DNA of 64,000 nt, from the NCBI GenBank assembly GCA_014529385.2, contig CM043961.1, positions 12,776,478 to 12,840,477 on the forward strand. The letters run 5' to 3'. The stretch is from Adiantum capillus-veneris. Taxonomy: Eukaryota; Streptophyta; Polypodiopsida; Polypodiales; Pteridaceae. The position numbers and the translations under genes are program-made. Below, piece after piece: positions 11,704 through 24,417 of this stretch. The stretch's first letter is position 1; each line of letters begins with the position of its first letter. Below the pieces are notes generated by a model. The model saw only the letters and a list, made by a program, of their open reading frames with translations, was not told where the DNA came from and made no database searches.

Positions 11704-12873
11704 ATGGCTAACAATAGTAAAGAGAGTGAAATTAATGTTGATAACTTTGATTTTGCTCATGAGCAAGCTACTAATGATGCTTCAATGCTTGTTAACTATC
11801 TTGTTTCTAGGCTTCAACAAGCCATGGGCAATCCATCTCTCCAAAGTGAAGTGCAACGGCAGCTCCGTGCTCACAGGATTCTCCAAGCTCATCACCATGA
11901 CAAGAGAACACCTAGGAAGCCTCCTTGTGAGACTCCCAAAAGAGGGCTCTCTCCAATTCGGGAATAAGAAGAGAATCCGTACGAAGGGCTCAAGAATTTA
12001 CTTCTTGATGATGCATCTCCTTCCCAAAGGAGAACTCGAGAGCCTCCACCGAAGGAACGAGAAAGAAGTGAGTCTCCCGCCACCTCGGCGGAGATGGCTC
12101 CACAAAGACGGCGGGCTAAACGCTCTCCATCACCACCAAAGCGGAGGAGACCATCATACTCTTCTCCACGCCATAATTCAAAGAGGGATGATAAAAAGCA
12201 AGAGAAGAAAAAGGCGAGAAAGAGGACACCCTCTTCTCCATCTTCTTCATCCTCTTCCTCTTATGAAAGCAATGGTGAAGACGACAAAGATCAAGACAAG
12301 AAAAAGGCGAGAAAGAGGTCACCCTCTTCTCCACCTTCTTCAAATTCTTCACCTTCTGAAGAAAGTGATGGTGCAACCTTTGAACCATCAAAAAGAAGAG
12401 ACCATAGGAAATCCTATGCCGCATGGAAGAGGTCGTCCAAGCTGAAGAAATTCAAAGAGGGAGGGAAGAGCATCTCTTTCCTTACCTATGATGGCACCTT
12501 TGGTGCTACGGACAAAGTCTTGGCCTTTATCCAGCAATTCGATGCGGCGTTTGGAGATGAGGGCTTCACGGAGCCCTCTAAGCTACGCCATGTAGCTATG
12601 CACTTTCAAAAGTCCGCCAGACAATGGTGGTCTAGCCTACAAACCAACGGTGAAGCTCCACGAACATGGAAAGCTTTAAGAGCTTCCATTATGAAGCAGT
12701 TTTTGGCCACCGATGCCAAAGACAAGGTACTCACCGAATGGCGAAGCTTAAATCTCTCTCCCAATGAATCCATCCATAAATATGTAGACAAGTTTTGGGA
12801 CCTACAACTCAAAGCCACTGTCTTTAAAAAGTTGGATTTTGGAGAGCAAAAGCAACAATTTTGTGCGGGCTAA
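11704..12873 (+). pseudogene. gag: Gypsy-1 gag, with internal stop and terminal frameshift
   Basis: Gag forms the cytoplasmic particle that packages element RNA. The frame opens at the ATG at 11704 and is broken by an in-frame TAA at 11965-11967, then continues in the same frame to 12873. Residues after the stop include a long Ser/Arg/Lys-rich stretch and then the conserved capsid region (about 12440-12860), with RQWWSSL and NESIHKYVDKFWDLQ typical of retrotransposon gag. The frame is lost at a T run near 12858; the continuation, including the zinc knuckle, is in the next frame and listed with pol. Without the lesions, gag and pol would form one long polyprotein, as in many plant chromoviruses. 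Confidence 0.85.
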
Positions 12874-15800
12874 CCGAAGAAATGGCGGAGTATGTCAACT
12901 CCCAAAGGCCACATACCATATCGATGGTAATACACCATACTATGGTGGCCTCTAGAATCAATTTCCAAACGGGGGCTAAAAGAAATAATAAGCCCATGGA
13001 AAACAAGGGTTCCAACGAGCCTACGGGGAAGGACAATGTCCAAAAGTCTCCTAAGGGCAACTCCAACAAAGCTAAAGAGAAGGGAGTTTACAAAGGTAAG
13101 AACAAACTCTCTCCTGAAGAGCTTGAGCGTTATCGCAAGGATAACCAGTGTTTCAAGTGTGGCGAACAAGGGCATGCATACCGCGCTTGTCCCCAAAAGA
13201 ACAACCGCCAAGATCCTCCTAGAGCTTCTTTGGTTGAAATCCAAGAGGAGGAGACTCACCAAACTCATCACAAAGGATCTCCTCTATGCCATGCTTGGGG
13301 AAAGGTAAGAGAACATGATGCTTTTATTCTCTTTGACCCTGGTTCTACTCACAATTTTATATCTATAGAGTTAGCCACCAAGCTAGGCATACAATCCTAC
13401 GAGATGGGAGATGTCCTACCCGCAGACAGTGCCTTCAAGGGGCAAGAAGCTTCAGTCACTCCCTTAATCGGGAAATTGAGGCTTCATGTCCAAGGCTATG
13501 TGGACAAAGAGGACTTCTTTATCTCTCATCTCAAGCATGAGAATGTAATCCTAGGGGCACCATGGTTTGACCGCCTGGCTGCCGATGTTAAATTTCCTGA
13601 AAGGAGAATCTCCTTTAAGTTCAGGGAGAAAGACATGTATATAGATGCTAAGGAAATGGGTAACACTATCCCCATTGTACATACACCAGCTTTCAACAAG
13701 TCAATAAAGAGCTCTATTTCCGTGTACATGATTTTTGTTAAAGATTCTCAAAATGAACCTAATGCTTTAACAAAAGAAAATAAAAGCAACCAAAAGGAAT
13801 TAGAGTTATCCAATTTTCTCAAGGGGTTTCAAGATGTTTTTATTGATGACATCCCTTGTGAGCTACCTCCTAAACGAGGTAATGATGACCATGCAATTGA
13901 AATTCTTCCAAGAAGTTCACCGCCTAACAAACCTCCTTATAGAGTTTCTCAAGCTCAACAAGAGGAGATTATGTGGCAAGTGCATGAGTTAGTTGAGAAG
14001 GGTATGGTTAGGCCAAGCTCATCTCCATTTTGCTCACCTGTGCTACTAGTGCAAAAGAAAGACAACACATATCGTATGTGTGTCAACTATAGAGCACTAA
14101 ATAGGATCACTATCAAGAATAGGTTTCCCGTTCCACGGGCAGAAGACCTATTTGATAAGCTACAAGGATCGACCTACTTCAGTAGGATTGACCTAAAAAG
14201 TGGCTATCATCAAATAAGGATAGTTGATCAAGACATTGTAAAGACCACATTTTACACCACATTTGGTCTTTACGAATACATTGTCATGCCTTTTCGCTTG
14301 ACCAATGCACCAGCCACATTCAACCGCTTGATGGAGAAGCTGTTCAGGCCTCATCGAACCTTCACTGGAGTGTTCTTTGATGATATTATCATCTGCTCTA
14401 GATCATTGGAGGAACACAAGCAACACCTCCAGGTAATATTTCAAGTTTTAAGAGAGAATAAACTTTATGTTAATCGAAAGAAAAGTGAATTTTTCTTGTA
14501 AGAGATTCAGTATTTAGGTCATATTATCTCTCAAGATGGCATCCAAATGGATCCATCTAAGTTAGAGGTAATAAAAGGATGGCCTAAACCAAGGAATCTT
14601 CATGAACTAAGAAGCTTTATAGGTATGTGTGCATACTATAGACGCTTCATAGAAAAGTTCTCACAAATTGCAGGACCATTACATGACCTAACAAAGAAAA
14701 GCGTTAGGTATACATGGTCTGCTAAGGAGAACAATGCTTTCAAAAAGCTTAAAGAAAAGCTTATCTCTCAACCTGTGCTTACACTACCGGATCTCTCAAA
14801 GCCATTTAAGGTCCAATGTGATGCTTGTGGTGATTTCCTTGGAGCTGTTTTGCTCCAAGAAGGGCATACCATAGGCTATGAGAGTCGAAGGCTCGACCCT
14901 GTTGAGCAAGCTCTAGGCATATACGAAAAAGAACTCCTTGCAGTTCTACATGCCTTAGACTCATGGAAGCACTATTTATTGGGGACTCCTTTCATTCTGC
15001 GAACGGATCACCAAAGTCTTAAGTACTTCATGACGCAGACCAAGCTCTCCGACAAACAAATGAGGTGGGCAAATTTCCTTTCGCAATTTCATTTTCATAT
15101 TGCTCACATTGCTAGCAAGCATAATCAAGTAGCTGATGCACTCTCAAGACGGCCGAGAGTGAATGCGGTTTCCATAGCAACTCACAATGATCTATCTTCA
15201 ATGATAGATGAGTACGCTATTGATCCCGATTTTAGAGATGTGATTTCAGCCCTTGCATTAGGGAAGAAAGAAGAACCATTTTCCTTACAAGATGGTTATC
15301 TTCTCTATGGCAATAGACTATGCGTTACTAACTCACTACGTGAGAAAGTAATGTATGAATCTCATGCTCCACCTTATGCGGGGCATAGAGGGATTCAATC
15401 TACCTTAAAGGGAATTGAAACATATTTCTATTGGCCTACCATGAAAGTGAACATACAAGAGTATGTTTCTAAATGTGTGGTATGCCAAAAGACAAAAGTT
15501 GATAGAGGGAAGCAGCTTGGATTGCTTCAACCTTTGCCAATCCCTAATTCACCATGGGAGAGCATATCCATGGATTTTATCTTTGGATTGCCTAAGTCTA
15601 TCCATGGGAATACAAGAATATGGACGATAGTAGACAGGTTCAGTAAACAACCTCATTTTATACATGTCAAAAAGACTATCAAAGCCCATCAAATGGCAAC
15701 CCTCTTCATTTCACAAATTTTCAAGTACCATGGCTTGCCAATGTCCATAGTGTCGGATAGAGATCCTAGAATGACCAGTAATTTCTGGAAGGGTCTCTTT

Positions 15801-16652
15801 GAGAATTTGGGGGCAAGGCTAAACTTCTCTTCGGCCTATCATCCACAAACGGATGGCCAAAGTGAAATAGCTAACCTAACAATTCTCGATCTACTAAAAG
15901 CCTATGTAACGGAAGTAGATCAAAGATCTCAATGGGAGAAGTACTTACCCTTAGTGGAGTATGCTTACAATAACACTGTACATACTTCCATGGAAAAAGC
16001 ACCTTTCGAGGTAATTGAGGGAAGATCAAAAAGTCCCTTGCTACTTAAGGTACATGGGAAGATCTTCGCTGCAGATGAGTATAGCCGAGACCTACAAGAA
16101 TCTTTCCAAAAGATTAAGGATGCTATCTCTATCTCACAGCAAAGGCAAAAGGTTGCTGCTGACAAGCACAGACGAGCCCAAGCCTTTAAAGAAAACGATT
16201 GGGTCTTGTTAAAGTTTCCCAAGGCTCGATTAAGGCACACGACGGGCAAGAATCCTACGGGCCACCAAAAGTACTATGCTAAACTAGCAAAAAGGTACTA
16301 TGGTCCCTTCCAAATTTTTAGGCCAATCAATGAGGTGGCCTATCAACTCAAGTTGCCCAATCATTGGCTCATACACAATGCTTTCCATGTGAGCCTATTA
16401 AAGCCTTACAAAGGAGAGCCACCTCAAGAACCAACTATTGAAGACCCACTGGAGATCGAGGACCAAGAGGAGGTGCTGCAGCCCGAGTCCATTCTCTGAC
16501 ATGAAGAAAAGGTATTAAGAGGCGGTAAGACTATCCGACGATATCTTATTAAGTTTAAGAATTATCCTTTTGAAGATGCTAGATGGATGCAAGGCATACA
16601 ATTAAAGGATAACCTAAACCTTGTCGATGCTTACAATGCTTCCCAAGAGTAA
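12861..16652 (+). pseudogene. pol: Gypsy-1 pol polyprotein, two in-frame stops
   Basis: One frame carries, in order: the CCHC knuckle CFKCGEQGHAYRACP (about 13149-13192); an aspartic protease whose active site reads FDPGSTHNFIS instead of the usual DSG or DTG; reverse transcriptase with RIDLKSGYHQIRI and catalytic FFDDI; RNase H (CDACGDFLGAVL, LRTDHQSLKYF); integrase with an HHCC finger (GHRGI, CVVCQKTK) and DDE residues in SMDFIFGL, IVSDRDPRM and GQSEIAN; and a chromodomain (RRYLIKFKNYPFEDARWMQ, about 16536-16595). TAA at 14499-14501 separates reverse transcriptase from RNase H. TGA at 16497-16499 cuts off the chromodomain, and the frame then runs on to a TAA at 16650-16652. These breaks rule out a functional full-length product. 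Confidence 0.92.
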
Positions 16653-16993
16653 CCAAATGTACAAAATGTTAAAAATGAACAAATGTTTTGTCTTATAAGA
16701 CTCTCTTTTTCTTTATTGTGCACAAAAATGAAGTAGTATGCATGCTTAGATCAAGTTTGCGAAGACGACGTCTCCCAAACACCAAGTAGAGCTTGTCACT
16801 CTACTATGGAAGATTGATAGGACTAATGTGCAGACATGCTTGCAGCAGCCTCAGGCTCTCAAGCACCAAATGGACTAGTCATCCATTGTGGAATGATGTC
16901 ATAGGGTAACATAGGGATCCTCTACCCGCTAAGAAAAGGACTCATGAATATGCTTTATCTTCTCTACACCATAGTCGAGGACAACTATGATTT
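16653..16993 (+). other. Gypsy-1 3' untranslated region
   Basis: About 340 bp between the pol stop and the polypurine tract, with no ORF of note. It is clearly homologous to 47465-47811 in Gypsy-2 (shared GACGACGTCTCCCAAACACC and GGATCCTCTACCCGCTAAG), which is how that remnant was recognised. Confidence 0.8.
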
Positions 16994-17007
16994 CAAGAGA
17001 GAGGTAA
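16994..17007 (+). promoter_or_regulatory. Gypsy-1 polypurine tract
   Basis: The purine-rich AAGAGAGAGG directly precedes the 3' LTR, the expected place for the plus-strand primer. It is followed by TAA before the LTR begins. The same arrangement occurs in Gypsy-2 near 47812-47824. Confidence 0.7.
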
Positions 17008-17860
17008 TGTCATAATAATCAATATCTAATTCTCCTAAATGATTTTCTCATATTAAACTGATCATTTAATGTGGGGAAGTGCTAGGGGAGAAAAGGCTAG
17101 AATATTGGTTAAGCTAGCAGACCGGCCACAGTAGGGATCCAAAGGGGGGGCCATCTGCAAAAGAGCCATGTGCAACAATGGGCTAAAAAGACCCTAAGGT
17201 TCAGCCCATTAAGACTTCCAAAATGCTAAGGTTCCAAAATTCAAAGGTTGTGTCCAAAGGGTTAAAGCTTAGGGGGAATTGGATGCTTTGTGTGCTCTCC
17301 AAAGTCAATGCATATCCCTACATGGGAGGGGGCGAGCCCTTCTTCTAGGGGATGAGAGAGAAGTCACACACACACACACACACAGGCTCCCTTTACACAA
17401 AGGGAATGAGGGACACATGTCAGATCCCTAGGCCAGATGCCCACAAGGTGTGCCCAGTTTCTATTGGATGACCCTTGAAGTGGACCAATGAGAATTAAGC
17501 TAGAGTAAATCTAGTTTAATTAATTTAAAAACATTTAATAAAAGAAACCAATGAGAATTAAGTCTCCTAGAAGACTATTGGGCAGTCTCCCAAGGGGTCC
17601 AATGAGCATTCAGGAGCCCAATGGCTTGCCTGATTCCTATTGGCCAAGAGGCAAAGGGGTCCAATGAGAGTTTAGTTTAAATATTTAATTACCTAAATCT
17701 CTCACAAAAGGGGAAAGGGGGACACATGTCAGAAGGCTATCACTTATGCTGCTTAATGGTCATTGGCTTGACTTGGGGAGGGCCAATGAGGCTGGAGCAA
17801 GAGCAAATGGCAAGAGGGCTCGCCCAAGAGAGAGAGGGGGCTGATTTTTGCAAGGCATTA

Positions 17861-17896
<36 letters not shown>

Positions 17897-18590
17897 TCAT
17901 GTGTGAAGAAAGAGAAGACTATCTCTTCCCAAGCTTTAATGGAGAGCTCATCACCTACTCCAAGCTTGTGAGATAGAAGCCTACATCAACACACTCTTGG
18001 CATGTGGATGCCAATCCAACCAAGAGCCAAGCTTCAATGCATGCTCACCTCCTCTACCAAGCTAATTACTAAGCTAAAGCTATGCTAATATGAGTGATTA
18101 TGTGAGGAGATGTACAACTTTCTCGTAAGATACTCCTTCTTCCTCTCAATCTACTCTCATACCCTGCTAGCTCTCACCATCTTTGAAGGTGTGTGAGGTC
18201 TTGGGTCTGAGAACGGGGATAATTAAAGTTTTTTTTGCTAAGTGTATTGCTTAGTGCATGAAGTTTTCATCTTCATTGCACTAGCTAGTCTTGAAGGAGC
18301 ACAAAGAATTGTATTGTACAATGTCTCTCTTGATGGGAGAAACCATAATACAAAGCCTTTTGGAGGGGGGACCGGCTCCATGCAAATCCGGTCTTAACTG
18401 TTGTCAATAGCTTAATTTCTCTCTCTTTTGAAAGTATTGTTGATGCTATCTAACTAGGTGTTATGCTTTTTGTTGCTCTCTCCACCCAAGCACTCTTGTA
18501 ATTCTCATTAGGAATCTATTCTAATGAAATGCCCACTATGTTCATGCTAATTTCCGCTACACATAAGTTATCAGGCTATTAAATGTTACA
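17008..18590 (+). repeat. Gypsy-1 3' LTR (1583 bp)
   Basis: Near-identical to the 5' LTR. Its most obvious difference is an expanded AC microsatellite at about 17862-17893, which is only about 12 bp long in the 5' copy (10591-10602). It ends AATGTTACA at 18590, followed at once by the GATGC target duplication. Confidence 0.95.
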
Positions 18591-18595
18591 GATGC

Positions 18596-21500
18596 TCCCG
18601 CTAATACACACAAAAGAATTAAGGATGATATTGTTAGCACAAGCTACTGAAAGAAAACATAGATGAAATCACCTACGCTTTTGTCTTGAAGGCATGTGGC
18701 ACTACACACGACACTAATATGGGCAAAAGAATTCACGATCATATTCTTTGTTAGAGACTATTGGAAGAAAACATTGTGCTTGGCAATGCCTTGGTCAACG
18801 TGTACGCCAAATGTTGTCAACTTCAAAAATCAAAAAAAGTTCTTGAGGAGTTCTATGTCCCGTATGCCCTCTCTTAGAGTGTTGTGATATGCCAGTGTCA
18901 AGAAGCTCTCGACTATTTTTTGAGGATGCGAAGTGAGGCCATCTCTTTAGCTGCAATTACCTACGTTTTCCATTTTGAAGGCATGTAGGACTATGCAAGA
19001 CACTAATATCGAGAAAATAATTCACGAGTTATTATTAGTTAGGGACTAATCAAAGAAAACATTGTGCTTGGCAATTCCTTGTTCAATATGTATGCCAAAT
19101 GTGGTATAGTTCAAAAAGCATAGACAATGCTTGAGGTGCTACCTATCTAGGATTTCATTTCTTGAAATTCATTGGTTGCACAAAATGCCAAACGGCAGAA
19201 AGGCAAAGAAGATCTTGATTGTTTTTAGCATATGTAAAGCAAGGGCATCTATACAGCTACAATCACTTATGCTTGCAACTTGAAGGCATGTGGCACCACT
19301 CAAGATGTTGATAAGGGCAAAAGACTTCACAATTATCTACCTTAATCAGGGGTTATTGAAAGAAAACGTACATGAATTCACCTACCTTTTGTCTTGAAGG
19401 CATGTTGACCAACACAACACTGATATGGACAAAGAATTCACGATCATATTGTTAGTAGACTTTTGAAAGAAAACATCATGCTTGGCAATGCCCTAGTCCA
19501 CATGTATACCAAATGCAGTCTACTTTAGAAATCACAAAAAAGTGCTTGAGGAGCTGTCAGTTTTGTATACCCTCTCTTGGAGTGTCTCAATTGCAAGATA
19601 TGATACCAAACGGGGGCAAGGCCAAGAAGTGTTTCTCTTCAACCGGATGCAAAGCAAGGGCATCTCTCCAAATGTAATCGTTTATGCTTGCACCCTGAAG
19701 GAGTGTGGAACCACTCAAGATATTGAACTCAACAAAAGAATTCACGATGATATTCTTAGTCAAAGGCTACTAACAGACCTACGCTTTCCCTTGAAGGTAT
19801 GTGGCACTACGCAAGACACCGATAAGGGCAAAAGAATTCATGATCATATTGTTAGTCAAAAGCTGCTGAAAGAAAACATCGTGCTTGGAAAATCCCTAGT
19901 CAACATGTATGCCAAAATGTAGTCTACTCAAAAAGCACAAAAAGTGCTTGAAGACGTGCCTATCCAGGATGCCCACCATTGGCTTGTTTTGATTGAGATA
20001 TGCCCAACAGGGACATAACCAGAAAGCTCCAGGTTGTTATTAAAGGATGCAAATCAAGGGCATCTCTCCAAATGAAATTACCTATGCTTGCATTTTGAAG
20101 GCATGTAGCACTATGCAAGACACTGATATGCGCAAAAGAATTCACGATGATATTGTTAGCCATGGGCTGTTGAAACAAAATTTTGTGCTTGGCAATGCCA
20201 TGGTTGACATGTATGTCAAATGTGATGCCTTCAAGGTGCAAGCATAAGTGATTGTAGCTGGAGAGGTGCCCTTGCTTTGCATCCACTAAAGCTTCTTGGC
20301 TTTCTCAAGAAATTTATGTGCTCTTTAAATTGTACCATGTTCGGCTTTCTCACAAAATTTATGTGATTTTTGCTAAAAAGGTAGATGAAATCACCTACAC
20401 TTTTGTCTTAGAGCCATGTGGCACTAAGCACGACACACATATGGGGAAAATAATTCATGAGTATATTGCTAGTCAACGACTGTCGACAGAATAAAGCATG
20501 CTTTGCAATGCCTTGGTCAACGTGTGCACCAAATGTCATCTACTTTAGAAATCACAAAAAGTTCTTGAGGGGTTCTTTTTCCTGTATGCCCTCTCTTGTT
20601 TTGATTGTAGGATATGCCCAACATGGGTAGTGCCAAGGATCTCTCAAATATTTTCATTGGAAGAAAAGTGAGGCCATCTCTCCAGATGAAATTACCTACG
20701 CTTCCATTTTGAAGGTGTGGCACTATGCAAGGCACTAACATCGGGAAAAGAATTCATGATGTTATTGTTAGTCAGGGGCTGCTGAAAGAAAATGTTGTGC
20801 TTTGGCAATGCCTTGGTCAATATGTATGCCAAATGTGGCATACAAATTGTGCTTGAGGAGTTACCCATCCGGTATGTTGTCTCTTGAAAATCATTGGTTG
20901 CACGATATGCCAAACAACGAGAACACGGCTAGGAAGCTCTTGGATGCTTTTAGCAGGTGCAAAGCAAGGGCAGCTCTCCAACTACAATCACATATGCTTG
21001 CACCTTGAAGTTGTTTAGCACCTTGAAGTCGAGATGTATGCTAGATATCTTCTACTTCTTCAAAGGCCTAAAAAGCGCTTGAAGAGTTGTCTTTCTAGAA
21101 TGCCCTCTCTTGAAGTTTCAGGATGAAGGATATGCCCAAAAGGGGCAGGCAAGAAGCCTTGAGCTATTTTTGGAGGGTGCAAATTGAGGGCATATCTCCA
21201 TATGCAATTACCTACGTTTTTATTTTGAAGACACATGGCACTATGCAAGACACAAAAGAGTTCACGATGATATTTTTAATCAGGAGTCGTCGAAAGAAAA
21301 CTTTGTGATTGGCCATGTCTTGGTCGACGTGTATGCCAAATATGGTACACTTCACTAAAGCACTAAAATTTCTTAAGGAGCTACTTGTCTGAGATGTTGT
21401 CTATTGGATTTTATTATTTTTAATCAGGGGTCATTGAAAGAAAACTTTGTGCTTGGCAATGCCTTGGTTGACATTTATGCCAAATGTGGTACAGTTCACT

Positions 21501-23420
21501 AAAGCACTAAAATTTCTTGAGGAGCTACTTGTCTGAGATGTTGTCTGTTGGATTTTATTAATTACAGGATCTGCAGGCAAGGCCAAAAGGCTATGGGCTT
21601 ATTAGAGCGGATCCAAATCAACGGTAGTTACTTATGCTTGCTTCTTCAAGGCCTATGGCACCACTGAAGATGCTAATCCAGGAAAAAGAATTCACAATGA
21701 TATTGTTAGTCACAAGACGCTAAAAGAATTTTAGATGAGATCACGTATGCTTTCCTCTTGAAGGAATGTGGCACTATTGAAGACACTAATATGAAAAAAA
21801 TAATTCACGAGGATATTGTTAGTCAGGGGCTATTGAAAGAAAACGGAATGCTTGGCAATGCCTTGGTCAACATGTATGCCAAATGTTGTGTACTTGAGAA
21901 TGCATAGAAAGTGCTTGAGGAGTTGTATGTTTTGTATTCCCTCTCTTGGGAGTGTTTTGATTGCAGGATATGCTCAAGAGGGGCAATGCCAAAAAGCTTT
22001 GGGCTATTTTCAGAGGATGCAAAGTGAGGCCATCCCTCCAAATTCAATTCCCTTCACTTGCATTTTCAATTCATGTGGCAATATGCAAGACACTGGTATC
22101 AGCAAAAGAAAGAATTCACAATGATATTGTTAGTCAGGGGCTATTTAAATGAAAGGTCATGTGCTTGGTAAAGCAAAGAAAGTGCTTCAAGAGCTACTTG
22201 TTGAGGATGTTGTCTCTTGGAATTCTTTGATTGCAGGATATGCAGAATAGTGGCAAGGCCACAAAGCTCTCCGCTATTGTCAGCGGATGCAAAACGAGGG
22301 CATCTCCTTAGCTACAATCACTTATGTTTGCATCTATAAGTCATGTGACACCACTCAAGATGCTAATATAGAAAACAATTCACAATGATATTGTAGTCAT
22401 AGGCTACTAAAAGAAATCTTAAATGAAACCACCTATGCTTTCCTCCTGAAGGTATGTGGCACTATGCAAGAAACCGATATAAGCAACAATTCACGATCAT
22501 AATATTAGTCACAGGATAATGAAAGAAAACATCATGCTTGGCAATGCCTTGGTCGACATTTATGCCAAATATCTTCTATTTGAGAACGTCTAAAAAGTGC
22601 TTGAAGAGTTGCCTTTCAAGGATGCCCCCTCATGGAGCAATCTAATTGTGGAATATGCGCAACAAGGGCATGGTCAAGAAGCCTTGTGCTATTTTTAGAG
22701 GATGCAAAGTGAGGCCATCTCTCCAAATGCAATAACCTACGCTTGCATTTTGAAGGCATGTGGCCCTATGCAAGACACTCATATGGCAAAAGAATTCACG
22801 ATGATAGTGTTAGCTGAGGACTATTGAAAGAAAATATCATGCTTGGCAATGCCTTAGTCAACATGTATGCCAGATGTGTACACTTTAGAAACCACAGAAA
22901 GTTCTTGAGGAGCTACTTGCCCGGGATGTTGTTTGTGGGAATTCATTGATTACAGGATATATTGAACAATGGCAAGGCTAGGAAGCTGTGGGTGGTTTTC
23001 ATCAAACGCAAAACAAGGGAATCCCTCCAGATGTAATCACTTATGCTTGCATCCTGAAGGTGTGTGGCACCATTCAAGATGTTGATCTGGGCAAAATAAT
23101 TCATGATGATATTGTTAGTCACGGGTTGCCGAAAGAAATCTTAGATGAAATCGCGTACGCTCTCCTCTTGAAGGCATGTGGCACTACGTAAGACACTAAT
23201 ATGGGCAAAAGAAGTCACAAACATATTGTTAGTCAGGGGTTGTTATAAGACAACATCATGCTTGGCAATGCCCTGGTCAACATGTATACAAAATTTTGTA
23301 CACTCAAAAAGCACAAAAAGTGCTTGAGGAGCTTCCTATGTGCGATGCCCTCTGTTGGCTTGTTTTGATTGTAGATATGCCCAACAAGGGCACAGCTAGG
23401 AAGCTCTGGGCTGTTTTTAA
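18596..23420 (+). pseudogene. Field of decayed PLS-type PPR repeats
   Basis: PPR proteins bind organelle RNA, one base per repeat pair. About eighteen degenerate copies of one block occur in the same orientation. Each encodes variants of ISPNxITYACILKACGT, then KRIHDDIVS, GNALVDMYAKC and a LEEL-type segment. HDDIVS-type motifs lie near 18730, 19020, 19325, 19437, 19740, 19835, 20140, 20455, 20750, 21257, 21692, 21802, 22107, 22377, 22487, 22792, 23095 and 23212. Spacing is often about 300 bp, the size of one P-L-S triplet, with some pairs about 100 bp apart. Stops and frameshifts break every unit; the longest open piece is 19542-19922. I see no E or DYW editing domain and no start. It is a pseudogene or tandemly expanded fragment. 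Confidence 0.85.
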
Positions 23421-23550
23421 ATGATGAGGCCTCATAGAAAATCAGCAAAATTTCACAAGTTTTAATGTAATCGCTCCACAAATTGTTAAGAGTTTTAAAC
23501 ATTTTCATATTTTTTAAATTTTTGTAAGCTATGCATTCGTACATTCAAAC

Positions 23551-23553
<3 letters not shown>

Positions 23554-23610
<57 letters not shown>
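23554..23610. repeat. (CT)n microsatellite
   Basis: An uninterrupted CT run of about 57 bp lies between the end of the PPR field and the LINE ORF1 remnant. The 130 bp before it (23421-23553) show nothing recognisable. Confidence 0.95.
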
Positions 23611-23611
<1 letters not shown>

Positions 23612-23837
23612 GTGCAACCATTTTTTACCTAGTAGATGGCAACTCACTCTTTTGATCATAACTTCTTCATCCAAACTCCGATTTGGGCGATCTATAGCCT
23701 TAATCGAAGAGCGTGATGCCCTCTAGGCATTAATTTAAAAATAGAAATGTTTAGAGTTATGAAATTCATTTATGTGGCAGCATTTTTGAAGTGAACAGGC
23801 TCGAAGAAGTTGAATCTCATCTCTTATTTTACATACA

Positions 23838-24417
23838 ATGTCTTCCAGTACTCCTTGCAAGGGTTCTTCTTCTTCAACAAGGTCCACAACCATTGTAGAA
23901 AATGATCCAAAATCTTCGAAGTGTGGAGATAGAAACACAATTACTCAACCAACAATATCAAAAACCATGATCATGGCATACTTGTATCATTGCAAGAGAC
24001 CGTAAATAAACAAGGTGAAGACTTACAGGCACTTGCAATGGAGAATGGCACCCTTGTGGTTGAGAATGAGAATCTCAAGAGGACACTTGAGATGCAAACA
24101 ACATGTTTGATGCAACTTGAAGAGGAAGTCAAGAAATGTAAACGCTCTCTTGTGGACTTGAATGCTTTGAAGGAGCGCACGAGTATAGTAGAGCATAACT
24201 ATGTATTGAAAGATGAGAAATTTGACACCATGAGTCGCGATGTATGTGACATGAAAATATATACACAAACAAGTCTTGGGTTCATGTATGTGGTAGCAAT
24301 GTGGTTCCTAATTCTCCCCTCATACAATCTATGGCTCAAATAACGAATGTTGAGGATGTGGATGTAGAGGAATTGAGGGAACGGGAGCGACGCTCCAAGA
24401 ATATTGTTATTCATGGA
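23838..24417 (+). pseudogene. LINE ORF1, 5' part
   Basis: ORF1 of a non-LTR retrotransposon encodes an RNA-binding chaperone. An ATG at 23838 opens a Ser/Thr-rich segment. After a frame change before about 23950 comes a coiled-coil-like stretch (SLQETVNKQGEDLQAL, then many Glu, Leu and Lys heptads, about 23985-24230). After another frame change comes ELRERERRSKNIVIHG, the entry to an L1-type RRM domain, ending exactly at 24417. The reading resumes at 46817 after the 22.4 kb element, in register. The 5' UTR probably covers some of 23611-23837. Confidence 0.7.

Larger units (their letters stand above)
9717..18590 (+). mobile_element. Gypsy-1: complete chromodomain Ty3/gypsy LTR retrotransposon
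   Basis: An 8874-bp element that would move by reverse transcription of its RNA. It begins TGTCATAATAATC and ends AATGTTACA, and is flanked by a perfect 5-bp target duplication GATGC (9712-9716 and 18591-18595). Order: LTR, initiator-Met primer site, gag with zinc knuckle, protease, reverse transcriptase, RNase H, integrase, chromodomain, polypurine tract, LTR. The LTRs are nearly identical, so insertion was recent. The coding region nevertheless has two stops, a frameshift and a further stop, so it is not autonomous. It lies within the PPR pseudogene field. Confidence 0.95.

Noticed and set aside
18596-23420. Functional PPR gene
   Set aside because: Every repeat unit is interrupted by stops or shifts, and no long exon can be built.
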